DNA of 64,000 nt from Mesorhizobium tianshanense (GTDB taxonomy: Bacteria; Pseudomonadota; Alphaproteobacteria; Rhizobiales; Rhizobiaceae): positions 1-64,000 of the forward strand of contig NZ_VLKT01000026.1 of the NCBI RefSeq assembly GCF_007830515.1, given 5' to 3'. The notes under the pieces are model-generated. The model had not been told where the DNA came from, ran no database searches, and saw only the letters and a program-made list of their open reading frames with translations. Shown in pieces: positions 1 to 8,129 of the stretch; the stretch's first letter is position 1, and each line of letters opens with the position of its first letter. Both the position numbers and the translations under genes were made by a program.

Positions 1-500
1 TGGGCGGCATCGCCGGTGAAGCTCTCGGGGTTGGCAAGACTGATCCTGGCGGTCTGAATTTCCCGTTGCCTGCTACTGCGGACCGAACGTCCGTCAAACA
101 TCGTTCCCCTGCCTTCTGCCGCGATGTAACGCGCATCCATCAATGGCAAGTCGATAATCCCGACAATGGGGCTGCCGTCCCGGCAAACACCGATCAGTGA
201 TGCAAAATTCAGCAGTCCGGTTCCGAACTGGCGCGTGCCATCAATCGGGTCGAGAACCCACGTGAAAGCGCTGGTCCCGGTATCCGATCCATATTCTTCG
301 CCAAGTATTCCGTGTGCGGGAAACTGTTGCCGTATTCGATCCCGCCATGTGGCTTCAATGGACAGGTCGGCCTCGGTCAACGAAGACCCGTCAGCCTTGT
401 AGGTTACGGCTATGTCTCCCAGCCAGGCATTTTTTGCGCAGGAGGATGAAGCCTCGGCAAGCCTGATTGCCGCCGCAAGGATATTATCGAGTTCAGACAT
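1..500 (-). CDS. Inositol-monophosphatase family phosphatase (HisN-like), C-terminus beyond window
   Basis: The reverse strand reads without a stop from an ATG at 500 to the window edge, giving 166 residues. Two classical motifs of the Mg-dependent, Li-sensitive phosphatase fold are present: a GEEYG metal-ligand motif near residue 81 and DPIDGT near residue 99. The upstream KADGSSLTEAD stretch matches the family's 'K.DGSpvTeAD' element. Members hydrolyse inositol phosphate, histidinol phosphate or PAP. The sequence cannot separate these, although HisN-type phosphatases most resemble the pattern seen. About 90-100 C-terminal residues, including the last metal ligand, lie outside the window. 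No operon partner is visible upstream; the LysR gene 316 bp away is on the same strand. Confidence 0.85.
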   Translation of the reverse strand, partial: MSELDNILAAAIRLAEASSSCAKNAWLGDIAVTYKADGSSLTEADLSIEATWRDRIRQQFPAHGILGEEYGSDTGTSAFTWVLDPIDGTRQFGTGLLNFASLIGVCRDGSPIVGIIDLPLMDARYIAAEGRGTMFDGRSVRSSRQREIQTARISLANPESFTGDAA

Positions 501-816
501 TTCCGGGCTCACGATAAAAGTCCCCAATGCCCGAACTTTGTAACCAGCGAATGACCGTAGCGGTCAAATCGAGCCGTCGATTTCGTCGACCAGGAAGCAC
601 TGAGACGGGTCGTGAGCCGTCACGAGTGTCGCTGTGCGTAAGCCTTCGCTTCTGGTGACAAAGCGTGACGAACTGGTTCGTGACGACATCCCGAGCGGGC
701 GGCTCGGCAACGCTATCATCGTGGCCACATTAATTTCAGTGGCGGGATCGCTTCTGACCCTGGGCAGTCGTTCCGAAGGGCGGGCTTCCGCCCGGCAAGA
801 CGTTGGCTGAGTTCTT
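501..816. other. Intergenic region with a short GC-rich hairpin
   Basis: No convincing gene. A GTG-started open frame at about 656-808 would encode a small peptide with one hydrophobic stretch, but nothing supports it. At 778-793 a 6-bp GC stem (GGGCGG/CCGCCC, loop GCTT) lies just past the stop of the reverse-strand LysR gene and could act as its transcription end, although no T-run follows on that strand. Confidence 0.4.
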
Positions 817-1713
817 TCAGCCTGTCCCTTTCATTTCTGCGCTGCCCTTCCTCAACCAGTCGCGCATCTGTCGCGCGGGTCGTGACAGGTGCGTCGTGTC
901 AGGGGTCAGCAGATGATACTGTTCCCGTCCCGGCAGCACCGGGCCGGGAAGCTGAACAAGACGCCCCGACCGCAGATGCTGGCCGCAGGAGAGATGGTCG
1001 CCGATGGCAATGCCAAGACCGCGCAGCGCCGCGTCGATGCACAGATGCGTGCGGTTGAAGAACAGGTGGTTGTCGACATCGTCCAGCATGACGCCTGCCG
1101 CTTCGCAATAGCGCCGCCACCAGTAGAGCCCGCGCTCGTGGATCAGCCTGTGCGCAGCGTAGAAGCCAGGTGAGGCAGGATCGGGGCCTTTCGCGATCAA
1201 TGCGGGCGAGGCGACCGGGAAGGCGCTGAGGTCAAGGAAGGGTTCGGATCGGAAGCCGATCAGCGCCGCCGGTCCCCAGGTCAGCACCAGATCGACATCG
1301 CCGGGCAGGCTGCGCGGTGGGTCGGGGCGGCAGCGGAGATCGACGTTGAGCTGCAGCGCGTCCAGCGTCTCCGCCGTCAGCCGCGGCATGAGCCACACGA
1401 CCGCCAGATCGGATTCCACATCCAGAACGACTGTTCCCTTGGCCGTGCCGCGCTTCAGATGCCCGACACCAAGCGCCAGATCGGCGAAGGACCGGGCGAC
1501 GGTGCGGGCGAAGAGGCCGCCTTCGCCGGTCAGAACGACATGGCGAGCGTGGCGCTCGAAGAGTTCGACGCCCAATTCCATCTCCAGATTGCGCACGTGG
1601 CGGCTAACGGCGGCATGGCTGACTTTCAGTTCCTCCGCCGCCGCAGCGAAGCTGCCATGCCGGGCGGCCGCCTCGAAGGCGCGGGTGGCGTTGAGGTTCG
1701 GCAGTTTGCGCAT
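817..1713 (-). CDS. LysR-family transcriptional regulator (GcvA-like)
   Basis: A 298-residue protein of normal LysR length. Residues about 6-65 form the winged helix-turn-helix (NATRAFEAAARHGSFAAAA, then AVSRHVRNLE). The rest is the substrate-binding domain. The MRKLPNLNATRAFEAAARHGS start is the usual GcvA/AmpR-subgroup start, so I use the ATG at 1713, not the longer open frame upstream. The gene is divergent from an MFS transporter with about 100 bp between the two starts, the classical layout for a LysR protein controlling its neighbour. It therefore probably regulates that transporter, in response to an unknown ligand. Confidence 0.88.
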   Translation of the reverse strand: MRKLPNLNATRAFEAAARHGSFAAAAEELKVSHAAVSRHVRNLEMELGVELFERHARHVVLTGEGGLFARTVARSFADLALGVGHLKRGTAKGTVVLDVESDLAVVWLMPRLTAETLDALQLNVDLRCRPDPPRSLPGDVDLVLTWGPAALIGFRSEPFLDLSAFPVASPALIAKGPDPASPGFYAAHRLIHERGLYWWRRYCEAAGVMLDDVDNHLFFNRTHLCIDAALRGLGIAIGDHLSCGQHLRSGRLVQLPGPVLPGREQYHLLTPDTTHLSRPARQMRDWLRKGSAEMKGTG

Positions 1714-1816
1714 GAGAGTAGTATAACAAAAACGTACGCTTGGGGCAAAATAATTTCCTTGAGCAAAAGGCAATTGCACGGCATTTCCTGAGACATGCCA
1801 ACACCGCGAGGATGCC
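1714..1816. promoter_or_regulatory. Divergent lysR/MFS promoter region
   Basis: A 103-bp AT-richer spacer between two divergent starts. LysR proteins usually bind between such genes, so the operator should lie here. I see no unambiguous T-N11-A palindrome, so no site is assigned. A GAGGA Shine-Dalgarno-like sequence precedes the MFS ATG. Confidence 0.45.
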
Positions 1817-2995
1817 ATGACCCGACCGCAGAAACCCCAAACCCGGATGATCGTCGCGCTGATCCTCGGCGTGACGATCTACGGCTTCGCGATGGGCACC
1901 ACCTATCCGCTTCTGGGTCTCTTGCTATCGGATCAGGTGTCAGGCGCGCTCAATGGCCTGAATACGGCTGCGACCGGCCTCGGCCTCATGGCCGGCGTGG
2001 TGCTGGTGCCGGGCCTCGGCCGCCGGTTGGGCGCGGGTCGAACGGCGCTGGCAGGTGTGGGGTTGATGGCGGTGGCGCTCATTGCGCTGGCCTTCCTGCG
2101 GGACTTCTGGCCGGTCTTTGCGGCCCGCATGATTCTGGGCTGCGGTGCAGGTCTCATGTTCATCGTCGCCGAAACGGCGCTGAACGCCGCCGCAGCGCCA
2201 GAGCGGCGCGGCCGGATCATGGGCGTCTATACCGCCGCCAATGCGCTCGGTTTCGTACTCGGTCCCGCGATGATCGCGCTGATGCCCGACCACCCGGCCG
2301 CGCTTCTCCTCGGTTGCGCCGCGATAGCGCTAATGGCGCTGATCCCTTTCGCCGCGGTGGAACGGCCGGTGAGCCGCTTGGTCGTGCCGGGATCGGGGCG
2401 CCACGTCCTGTCGGCGATCGCAGCCTTTCCCTTAGCCTTCGGCTTTCTCTTTATCGCCTCGATGATTGATGCCGTCGCCATTAGCCTCATGCCAGTCATC
2501 ATGCTCGATCGCGGTTTCGACATCTCGCAGGCGGTGCTGCTCGCCACGGTGTTCCATGTCGGCCTGGTGATCGGGCAGCCGCTGATCGGGCTGGCACTGG
2601 ACAGGGCTGGTCGCCGCCGCACGGTGCTTGGTTGCTGCGGCCTCTCGCTCGCCTGCACCCTGCCGCTGGTCTCCGGATCAGGTATGGGGTTCTGGCCCGT
2701 AGCCGGGCTGATGCTGGTCTGGGGTGGCGCGAATTACGGGCTCTACACCGCTGCGCTCGCGCTGATCGGCGACCGCTTCCGGGGTGAGAAGCTGACGGCG
2801 GCCACCGCCGCCCTTGCCTCCGTCTATGCTCTGGCTGCCGTCATCGGCCCCGTCGTCGCCGGCGGCATGATGAATGGGCTCGGCGCGCAGGGCCTATTCG
2901 GGGCAGCAGCGGTTGTCTATCTGACGGCGCTCTGCGGTGGCCTCTGGCTATTCCGGCCGGTCGAGCCGGAATGGCAGAAGCATCAAATCCGCTGA
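1817..2995 (+). CDS. MFS transporter
   Basis: A 392-residue protein made almost entirely of hydrophobic helices, consistent with the 12-helix major facilitator fold. The loop after helix 2 has the short basic Gly/Arg pattern (GLGRRLGAGRT), and a second one (DRAGRRRTVLG) lies after helix 8, which is the MFS internal repeat. It acts in the inner membrane as a secondary transporter. The substrate cannot be read from sequence; similar small MFS proteins export drugs, sugars or amino acids. It is probably controlled by the divergent LysR gene. Confidence 0.85.
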   Translation: MTRPQKPQTRMIVALILGVTIYGFAMGTTYPLLGLLLSDQVSGALNGLNTAATGLGLMAGVVLVPGLGRRLGAGRTALAGVGLMAVALIALAFLRDFWPVFAARMILGCGAGLMFIVAETALNAAAAPERRGRIMGVYTAANALGFVLGPAMIALMPDHPAALLLGCAAIALMALIPFAAVERPVSRLVVPGSGRHVLSAIAAFPLAFGFLFIASMIDAVAISLMPVIMLDRGFDISQAVLLATVFHVGLVIGQPLIGLALDRAGRRRTVLGCCGLSLACTLPLVSGSGMGFWPVAGLMLVWGGANYGLYTAALALIGDRFRGEKLTAATAALASVYALAAVIGPVVAGGMMNGLGAQGLFGAAAVVYLTALCGGLWLFRPVEPEWQKHQIR

Positions 2996-3213
2996 TGGTC
3001 CGCAATGGCTCGATCGTGCCATTCGCAATGCATGTCGAAGACAACTACAACCGATCGGCTTCGACTGCGGGCGACTGCTGCGCATGTCCCGCCTCGGACC
3101 CTCGAGCATTTCAAGGGAAGAACCTCGCGGTTGCCACGAAATCTGCCAGGTCCAGCTCGTGTTCAATGTGCGAGCCGATCGGGCTGTTGCCTGATCATGT
3201 TTTTAGATCGAGG

Positions 3214-3681
3214 CTAGTCCTGGTGCCAACCCTCGATCCTGCATCCGCTCAGGTGCTCGGCGGTTTCACGGATCACATGAGCGACCGTTTGCGAAAATGT
3301 CCAAATATGCCCTTCAGGGTCCCGGGCTCGATAAATACGATTCCCATACAACTGGTCTTCCGGCTCTTGGACAATTTCAGCTCCGGCCAAGCGCGCTGTC
3401 TCGCAATGTTGGTCTATTCCATGCGGCAATTTCACATAGACCGACTGCGTGTTTCTGCCGCCGACCGAAAGCGGGCTGGCGATATCCTGCGACCACTCGG
3501 AATCAACGATCAAATAGGCGTCGCCAAATCGCATTTCTGAGTGAACTATATTCTCGTCCTTATCGGTAACGACTACACTGCGTCGGAAGCCAAATGCTTT
3601 CTCCAGCCAATCCAGCGCCGCAGTTGGCTGCCGATAGAAAACTCCAGAACCGATAGTTGCATGTTTGAACGGGTCGTCCAC
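3214..3681 (-). CDS. VOC / glyoxalase-superfamily protein
   Basis: A 155-residue protein with one vicinal-oxygen-chelate domain. Visible marks are the opening beta strand with FYRQPTAALDWLEKAFGF, the central VHSEMRFGDAYLIV and the family-typical DPEGHIWTF near the C-terminus. Such domains carry out metal-dependent isomerisations, dioxygenations or antibiotic binding. This one resembles the PhnB-like/glyoxalase group of unknown substrate. It is a lone gene between unrelated neighbours. The name PhnB-like does not link it to the phosphonate genes 40 kb away. Confidence 0.82.
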   Translation of the reverse strand: MDDPFKHATIGSGVFYRQPTAALDWLEKAFGFRRSVVVTDKDENIVHSEMRFGDAYLIVDSEWSQDIASPLSVGGRNTQSVYVKLPHGIDQHCETARLAGAEIVQEPEDQLYGNRIYRARDPEGHIWTFSQTVAHVIRETAEHLSGCRIEGWHQD

Positions 3682-4105
3682 AGTCTTGGCGCCTCCTAAA
3701 TCGTGTTCTGGGATGGTTGCGATTGCTGTTGCCGCCCCGGGATCCGATGAACGGTAGGGCGCGACACTGCGTACAATTCAGCCAGACCACTGATGGAATA
3801 GTCCCCGGTGTCGTACATTCACCGCAACTCCTCGCGCATCTCCGGATTTCGCCCGCTATGACAGCCGGTCACGTTCCTTGTCGTTTTCAAAGCCTCGTGC
3901 CGACGCCGATTGCCCGGAATGTGGATGCGGCAGGGGCGGACGCTTGGGACACGGCCGTTCCGGGCCGGACCTTCCTGTATTTTCCTCCTGACTCCGGCAG
4001 GGCTCCTGCACCAGTTCCATCAGCGCTTGCGCGAGGTCGCCGTCGCGCAGGCTCTTTTACGGCAACCCGCGCGAATCGCGTCTAATTCGTCATTGCGCAC
4101 TTTTG
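3682..4105. other. Intergenic region, no supported gene
   Basis: Open frames here overlap on both strands and show no family signature. The reverse strand around 4000-4080 has a coding-like stretch (DGDLAQALMELVQEP) broken by a stop. It could be the tail of a dead gene, but I cannot name it. Confidence 0.4.
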
Positions 4106-4140
4106 TTGTATCTTTCCCAGAGCAAAGTAGAGTGATACAA
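4106..4140. promoter_or_regulatory. Inverted repeat upstream of the AbiE pair, candidate antitoxin operator
   Basis: TTGTATC at 4106-4112 is matched by GATACAA at 4134-4140, a perfect 7-bp inverted repeat with 21 bp between the arms, ending 40 bp before the antitoxin start. AbiEi antitoxins are known to repress their own operon by binding inverted repeats in the promoter, so autoregulation at this site is a reasonable inference. Confidence 0.45.
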
Positions 4141-4180
4141 ATCCTCGGAGAATAGACGCCATACTCCGAGCCTACGTATC

Positions 4181-4798
4181 TTGCCCGAACCCGCATCCCA
4201 GCGCCGAATTGCCCACACCGTGCTGAAAGCGCGCGGCATCGCGCGCCTGGCGGAACTGCGCGCGGAGGGGGTGACCGCGGCCACCATAAGCCGCATGGAG
4301 CGAGATGGCGAGGTGCTCCGGCTCGCGCGGGGGCTTTATCAGCTCTCCGATGCGCCGCTCGATGCCCACCACAGTCTCGCAGAGGCAGCGAAACGCGTGC
4401 CCAAGGGTGTGGTCTGCCTCGTCTCGGCCCTCGCGTTCCATCAGCTTACCGATCAGCTTCCAAGGCAGGTGTGGATTGCCATCGGCCAAAAAGATTGGGC
4501 CCCCAAGGCTGATGGCGCGCCGGTTCGGCTGGTGCGCTTCACGGACCGCCTGCTCACGGAGGGCGTCGAATCCCATACCGTCGAGGGCGTGCCGGTAAAG
4601 GTTTTTGGCGTCGCCAAGACGATCGCCGACTGCTTCCGGTATCGGAACAAGATCGGCCTATCCGTGGCGATAGAAGGCCTCCAGGAAGCGCTGCGTCAAC
4701 GCAAGACGACCCCCGGCGAAATTGCCAGGCAGGCCGAGCGAGGAGCGGTTGCGACGGTCATCCGACCCTATCTCGAGGCGCTGACCGCCAATGGCTAA
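4181..4798 (+). CDS. abiEi: AbiEi-family antitoxin of a type IV toxin-antitoxin pair
   Basis: A 205-residue protein with an N-terminal winged helix (residues about 10-60, ending GLYQLSD) followed by the C-terminal AbiEi antitoxin domain with ESHTVEGVPVKVF and TIADCFRYRNKIG. In this family the protein counters the nucleotidyltransferase toxin without binding it directly and represses the operon. The TTG at 4181 is the only reasonable start, because an in-frame stop lies at 4154. The gene overlaps the toxin gene by 8 bp, showing translational coupling. Confidence 0.85.
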   Translation: MPEPASQRRIAHTVLKARGIARLAELRAEGVTAATISRMERDGEVLRLARGLYQLSDAPLDAHHSLAEAAKRVPKGVVCLVSALAFHQLTDQLPRQVWIAIGQKDWAPKADGAPVRLVRFTDRLLTEGVESHTVEGVPVKVFGVAKTIADCFRYRNKIGLSVAIEGLQEALRQRKTTPGEIARQAERGAVATVIRPYLEALTANG

Positions 4799-5675
4799 GG
4801 AGCTAAAGAATATCGGTGCTTCAGTGCGCGCCCGCCTGCTGAAACTCGCTAAGGCAAGCGGCCAGAGCTTCGATCTCGTCCTGACGCGCTTTGCCCTCGA
4901 ACGGCTACTCTTCCGGCTTGGCCAATCACCGCATGCGGACCGCTTCGTTCTGAAAGGCGCAATGCTGATGATGAGCTGGTTCGACGACCCCCATCGTGGC
5001 ACGCGGGACCTCGATCTGTTGGGCCTCGGGGATCCTGAACCCGAGGCGATGCTGGCGACATTCCGCGAAATCCTGGCGCAGGAAGCTGCTGACGGGGTGG
5101 AATTCGACGTCGACGCACTCCAGGTCGATCGTATCCGTGAGGAACTGGAATATGGCGGCCTGCGACTGCGGACCACGGCATCGATCAGCGGCGCTCGGAT
5201 CAGTCTGACGATCGACATCGGCTTTGGCGATGCGATGGAGCCCGGGGCGGAAATGCTCGACTATCCCTCCATGCTGGAGTTTTCCGCGCCGCGCCTGCGT
5301 GCTTATGTGCGCGAGACAGTCATTGCCGAGAAGTTCCAGGCGATGGTGGCGCTCGGACGCGCGAACAGCCGCATGAAGGATTTCTACGACATCTGGATTC
5401 TCAGCAAGTCCTTCGATTTCGCCGACGACAGGCTGGCGCGTGCGATTGCCGCAACGTTCGCGCGGCGCGAGACGCCGATCCCTGTCGACCTGCCCGATGC
5501 ACTAACGCCGGCGTTCGCCAACGATGAACAAAAGCAGCGACAGTGGAGAGCCTTCGTCAGGGATGTGGCTGTAAATCCGGGAACGCTTGAAGACGTCGTG
5601 GCCAGTTTAGCGGGATTTCTGATGCCTCACGCCGTACAAGCGCGCAGTTCAAATAATAGTAGTTCAAAATCATAA
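4791..5675 (+). CDS. abiEii: AbiEii/AbiGii-family nucleotidyltransferase toxin
   Basis: A 294-residue protein with the conserved AbiEii series: GAMLMMSWF near residue 60, the TRDLDLLG active-site aspartates near residue 72, VIAEKFQAMV with its conserved lysine near 180, and RMKDFYDIW near 195. The family uses NTPs, and some members modify tRNA ends, to stop growth or abort phage infection. It is intact and follows its antitoxin with an 8-bp overlap. As a mobile-element cargo it could stabilise the replicon or act in phage defence. Confidence 0.87.
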   Translation: MAKELKNIGASVRARLLKLAKASGQSFDLVLTRFALERLLFRLGQSPHADRFVLKGAMLMMSWFDDPHRGTRDLDLLGLGDPEPEAMLATFREILAQEAADGVEFDVDALQVDRIREELEYGGLRLRTTASISGARISLTIDIGFGDAMEPGAEMLDYPSMLEFSAPRLRAYVRETVIAEKFQAMVALGRANSRMKDFYDIWILSKSFDFADDRLARAIAATFARRETPIPVDLPDALTPAFANDEQKQRQWRAFVRDVAVNPGTLEDVVASLAGFLMPHAVQARSSNNSSSKS

Positions 5676-5724
5676 GCCAGATATCTCCATTTCGGGATAA
5701 CTGGGGAGGGCGGAGGGCTCAGCT

Positions 5725-5892
5725 TTGCCTGAGAGCCCGGCGCCAGATGTCGATCTTTCCTTCGAGACGTAGGCCAACGCGCGCAATTCCTTTTCCTCCC
5801 CTCTCTCGGCCGAAACGGCTGGCATACCGGCCCATCTCGAACGGCTCGCCAATCGCGCCCGCGACTATGTCGAGGCGGCGAGCTCAGCCAAC
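5725..5892 (+). pseudogene. N-terminal fragment of a tyrosine recombinase/integrase
   Basis: From a TTG at 5725 the frame reads LPESPAPDVDLSFET, then a TAG at 5770, then continues to IPAHLERLANRARDYVEAASSAN. This is the start of the SAM-like core-binding domain of rhizobial tyrosine recombinases, which continue TRRAY. The sequence stops being integrase exactly after SSAN at 5892 and becomes a PhzF fragment on the opposite strand. It is both truncated and nonsense-mutated, hence a remnant. Confidence 0.7.
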
Positions 5893-5997
5893 TGCCTGCA
5901 TCTGATCTGTTGTCGAGTGGTCCGCGTCGAGCACCACCGTCAGCGGATTGCCGCCGAAACGCGTTCGCGTTACGACATCAAAGGTTTGATAGGTTAG
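5887..5997 (-). pseudogene. N-terminal fragment of a PhzF-family isomerase
   Basis: The reverse strand reads YQTFDVVTRTRFGGNPL and then TVVLDADHSTTDQMQAVG, which matches the first 35 or so residues of PhzF/YddE-type epimerase-like proteins (FGGNPLAVVLDAD..s..qMQ). The start codon is lost, and the frame ends at the integrase junction near 5893. Only this beginning of the gene remains. Confidence 0.7.
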
Positions 5998-6193
5998 CAA
6001 CAAGCAACAAGGGCCTCTCCCGCAGCTTCTGTGTGGTAGCGAGACCGTCTCGACCTCGCAAGACAGCATCGCGCGGCTCTACCAACTCAGCCCTTTGTCC
6101 ACGGGGCCCTAGCTGAACGCGGAAGAACGACCCCATTGCGGACTGTGCCCGATTGCTAAAAAGTATCGGCTGATCAATAAAAAATGTTTGGCC
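5998..6193. other. Spacer between PhzF fragment and the DUF6176 gene
   Basis: No gene seen. Contains the promoter-proximal region of the next gene; a GTTTGGCC stretch precedes the chosen ATG and no strong ribosome binding site is visible. Confidence 0.35.
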
Positions 6194-6550
6194 ATGAATT
6201 ACCGAGCGATAAAGGTTCGTTTGACCTGTGATGAAAAGACTGTCCGCGAGTGGACATCCTATATGCGAGATCACGGCGATGAGGTTTCGCTAGCCCTGCG
6301 CAACGAGGGCGTCAGGCACGAAATGTGGTTCATGGGCCACGATTCCTCGCTATTTGTAATCGGAGTGATGGATGTGGATGATATCGCCGCCTCGCGCGCG
6401 GTAGCAGCAAAATCTGAGCTGTCCGTTGACGAGGTGCATAGGCGATTTAAACGTTCTTGGGACGCAAGAAGCATTGAGGCCCTATGCATTGATCGGGCCA
6501 GCGCCCCCCATTTCAAAGAGTGCGAGCTGCTTTTTGAGGCCCGCCCGTAA
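6194..6550 (+). CDS. DUF6176-like hypothetical protein
   Basis: A 118-residue protein without signal peptide or membrane helix. The pattern resembles the DUF6176 family: an opening (Y)RAIKVRLT, then EGVRHEMWFMG, LFVIGVMDVDDI and VDEVHRRFKRSWD. No function is known for that family. The ATG at 6194 is preferred over an in-frame TTG two codons earlier. The gene stands alone. Confidence 0.6.
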   Translation: MNYRAIKVRLTCDEKTVREWTSYMRDHGDEVSLALRNEGVRHEMWFMGHDSSLFVIGVMDVDDIAASRAVAAKSELSVDEVHRRFKRSWDARSIEALCIDRASAPHFKECELLFEARP

Positions 6551-7089
6551 GTCGCCTATCCACCCCCAACTGCGACCTTCCCGCGCAGAATTGCTAGGGC
6601 GCACTGGGCCTCATAGCACTTTGCTTTGCGCGCTACACTGCACTTCTGAATTTGACACTCGATCTGGCACCGCACCGCCCCATAGCATCTACGTCCAGGG
6701 ACATCACCTGGAGGCGAACGGCTCGCTCCGATCTCTACATACCTCATCTGGTAAACAGTGATCCAAGGAGCGACGGCCGCAACGTATTCTGAGGGACATT
6801 TAACGGCCAGTGGGGCGGTTTTGCCCCCTGGCCTTACAGTTCTAACAGTCACGAAAATCCCAACTTTTCGACGTCCATCGTCGCACACTGAAATCCAGCA
6901 CCATACGCTTGGCGCAAAACTCGGGCGCAAAACAGCGCTGCTCGCGGGGGAGTTTTGCGACAGAATAACATTTGAGTGCACCCGACGTGACGGCTCGAAG
7001 TGACAGGCGCGGACCGTCACAAAAGAGTGGAAAAGCTAGAAATGTTACGCTATGGCAAGAAAGCCACCCTAATGTTACGGACTTTGCCA
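6551..7089. other. Region upstream of the serine recombinase, candidate crossover region
   Basis: No gene seen in 540 bp. Just before the recombinase start there are two similar short motifs, AAATGTTACGC at about 7039-7049 and TAATGTTACGGA at about 7071-7082. Resolvase and invertase genes are usually next to their own res or inversion site, so this region is the place to look. No full res site was recognised. Confidence 0.35.
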
Positions 7090-7956
7090 ATGGCCCGCGT
7101 TGGTTATGCCCGCGTCAGCACGACGGATCAGGACCTCGACATCCAGATCGCCCGGCTCAAGGCTGCTGGTTGCGAGGTCGTTCGCTCGGAAACTGTTTCG
7201 GGCGCCTCGCGCGAGGCGCGCGGTGAACTGGAAACCGTCATGCAGTTCCTGCGGGCCGGTGATGAGCTCGTCGTGCTGCGGCTCGACCGGCTCGGCCGCT
7301 CGACCCGCGACGTCCTGAACCTGGTCCACGAACTCGACGCCAGGGGAGCATCCCTGCGCGTTCTCGAACCTGAGGTGACGACGGCCGGCGACATGGGCCG
7401 CATGGTGATCACGGTGCTCGGTATGGTCGCCGACATGGAATTGAAGTTCATCAAGGACCGGCAGAAGGCCGGCATCGAGGCGGCCAAGATCCAAGGGGTA
7501 TACACGGGCCGCGCGAAAACTGTCGATGACAATGAAATCCGCCGCCGCGTCGCCTCTGGCGAGAGCAAGGCCGGCATCGCTCGCGACCTGAAAATCTCCA
7601 GGATGACCGTCTATCGCGCTCTCGGCACTTTCCCCGCACCGACGGAGCTGCCGGACAAGCCGCCGTCTGTCACGGTCACGCTGCATCTGACGATAGAGAA
7701 TCTCAGCAAAAGAGGCCGCGGTAGAAAGCCTGCGCGCGAACAGATCGAGGCGATGCTGACACGCGATTACGCCATGATGCCACTCGGCGAATGCGACTAT
7801 CAGCTCACCATTGCCTACGACACCGATCCTGACGGATCGAGCCTCGACGACGAAATCAACCATCTTCAAACGGAATTGTTCAACATTGCCGAGAGCTACC
7901 GGTGTTCCGTCGAAGCCGACATTCGCGAGGTCGGCGATCAGCAACGATCCTGGTGA
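7090..7956 (+). CDS. Serine recombinase (resolvase/invertase family) with extra C-terminal domain
   Basis: A 288-residue protein. Residues 1-140 are the resolvase catalytic domain: VGYARVSTTDQ with nucleophile Ser10 and Arg8, then LRLDRLGRSTRDV with the catalytic arginines and the long E helix (MELKFIKDRQ). Residues about 150-185 are the DNA-binding helix-turn-helix (SKAGIARDLKISRMTVYRAL). The remaining ~100 residues are not part of a normal Tn3 resolvase (about 185 residues in all) and have no motif I recognise. The start MARVGYARVS is the family-typical one; the frame is open 30 codons further upstream. It probably resolves or inverts DNA of a mobile element that is no longer complete here. 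Confidence 0.85.
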   Translation: MARVGYARVSTTDQDLDIQIARLKAAGCEVVRSETVSGASREARGELETVMQFLRAGDELVVLRLDRLGRSTRDVLNLVHELDARGASLRVLEPEVTTAGDMGRMVITVLGMVADMELKFIKDRQKAGIEAAKIQGVYTGRAKTVDDNEIRRRVASGESKAGIARDLKISRMTVYRALGTFPAPTELPDKPPSVTVTLHLTIENLSKRGRGRKPAREQIEAMLTRDYAMMPLGECDYQLTIAYDTDPDGSSLDDEINHLQTELFNIAESYRCSVEADIREVGDQQRSW

Positions 7957-8129
7957 TTGCCCGCATCGGTGCCGAGGTCAGAACGGAAGTTCGCTGATTG
8001 TTCGGTCAGTCAATGGGCCGTTTTCGCAGCGACGTATACCGGGCCATGATGTGAGTCTTGTGGTCTTCCAAGCGCTGATTTGGCCGGGTAGGGTTTGCAG
8101 GGGGGCGAACAACCGGATGAACGAACGGA

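Noticed and set aside
899..1791. Several open frames opposite or inside the LysR gene
   Set aside because: They are antisense or out-of-frame shadows of a well-supported GC-rich gene, with Arg/Pro/Ala-rich composition and no family signal.
7075..7944. A 289-codon open frame antisense to the serine recombinase
   Set aside because: It mirrors the recombinase over its whole length, contains no motif and has no ribosome-binding site.
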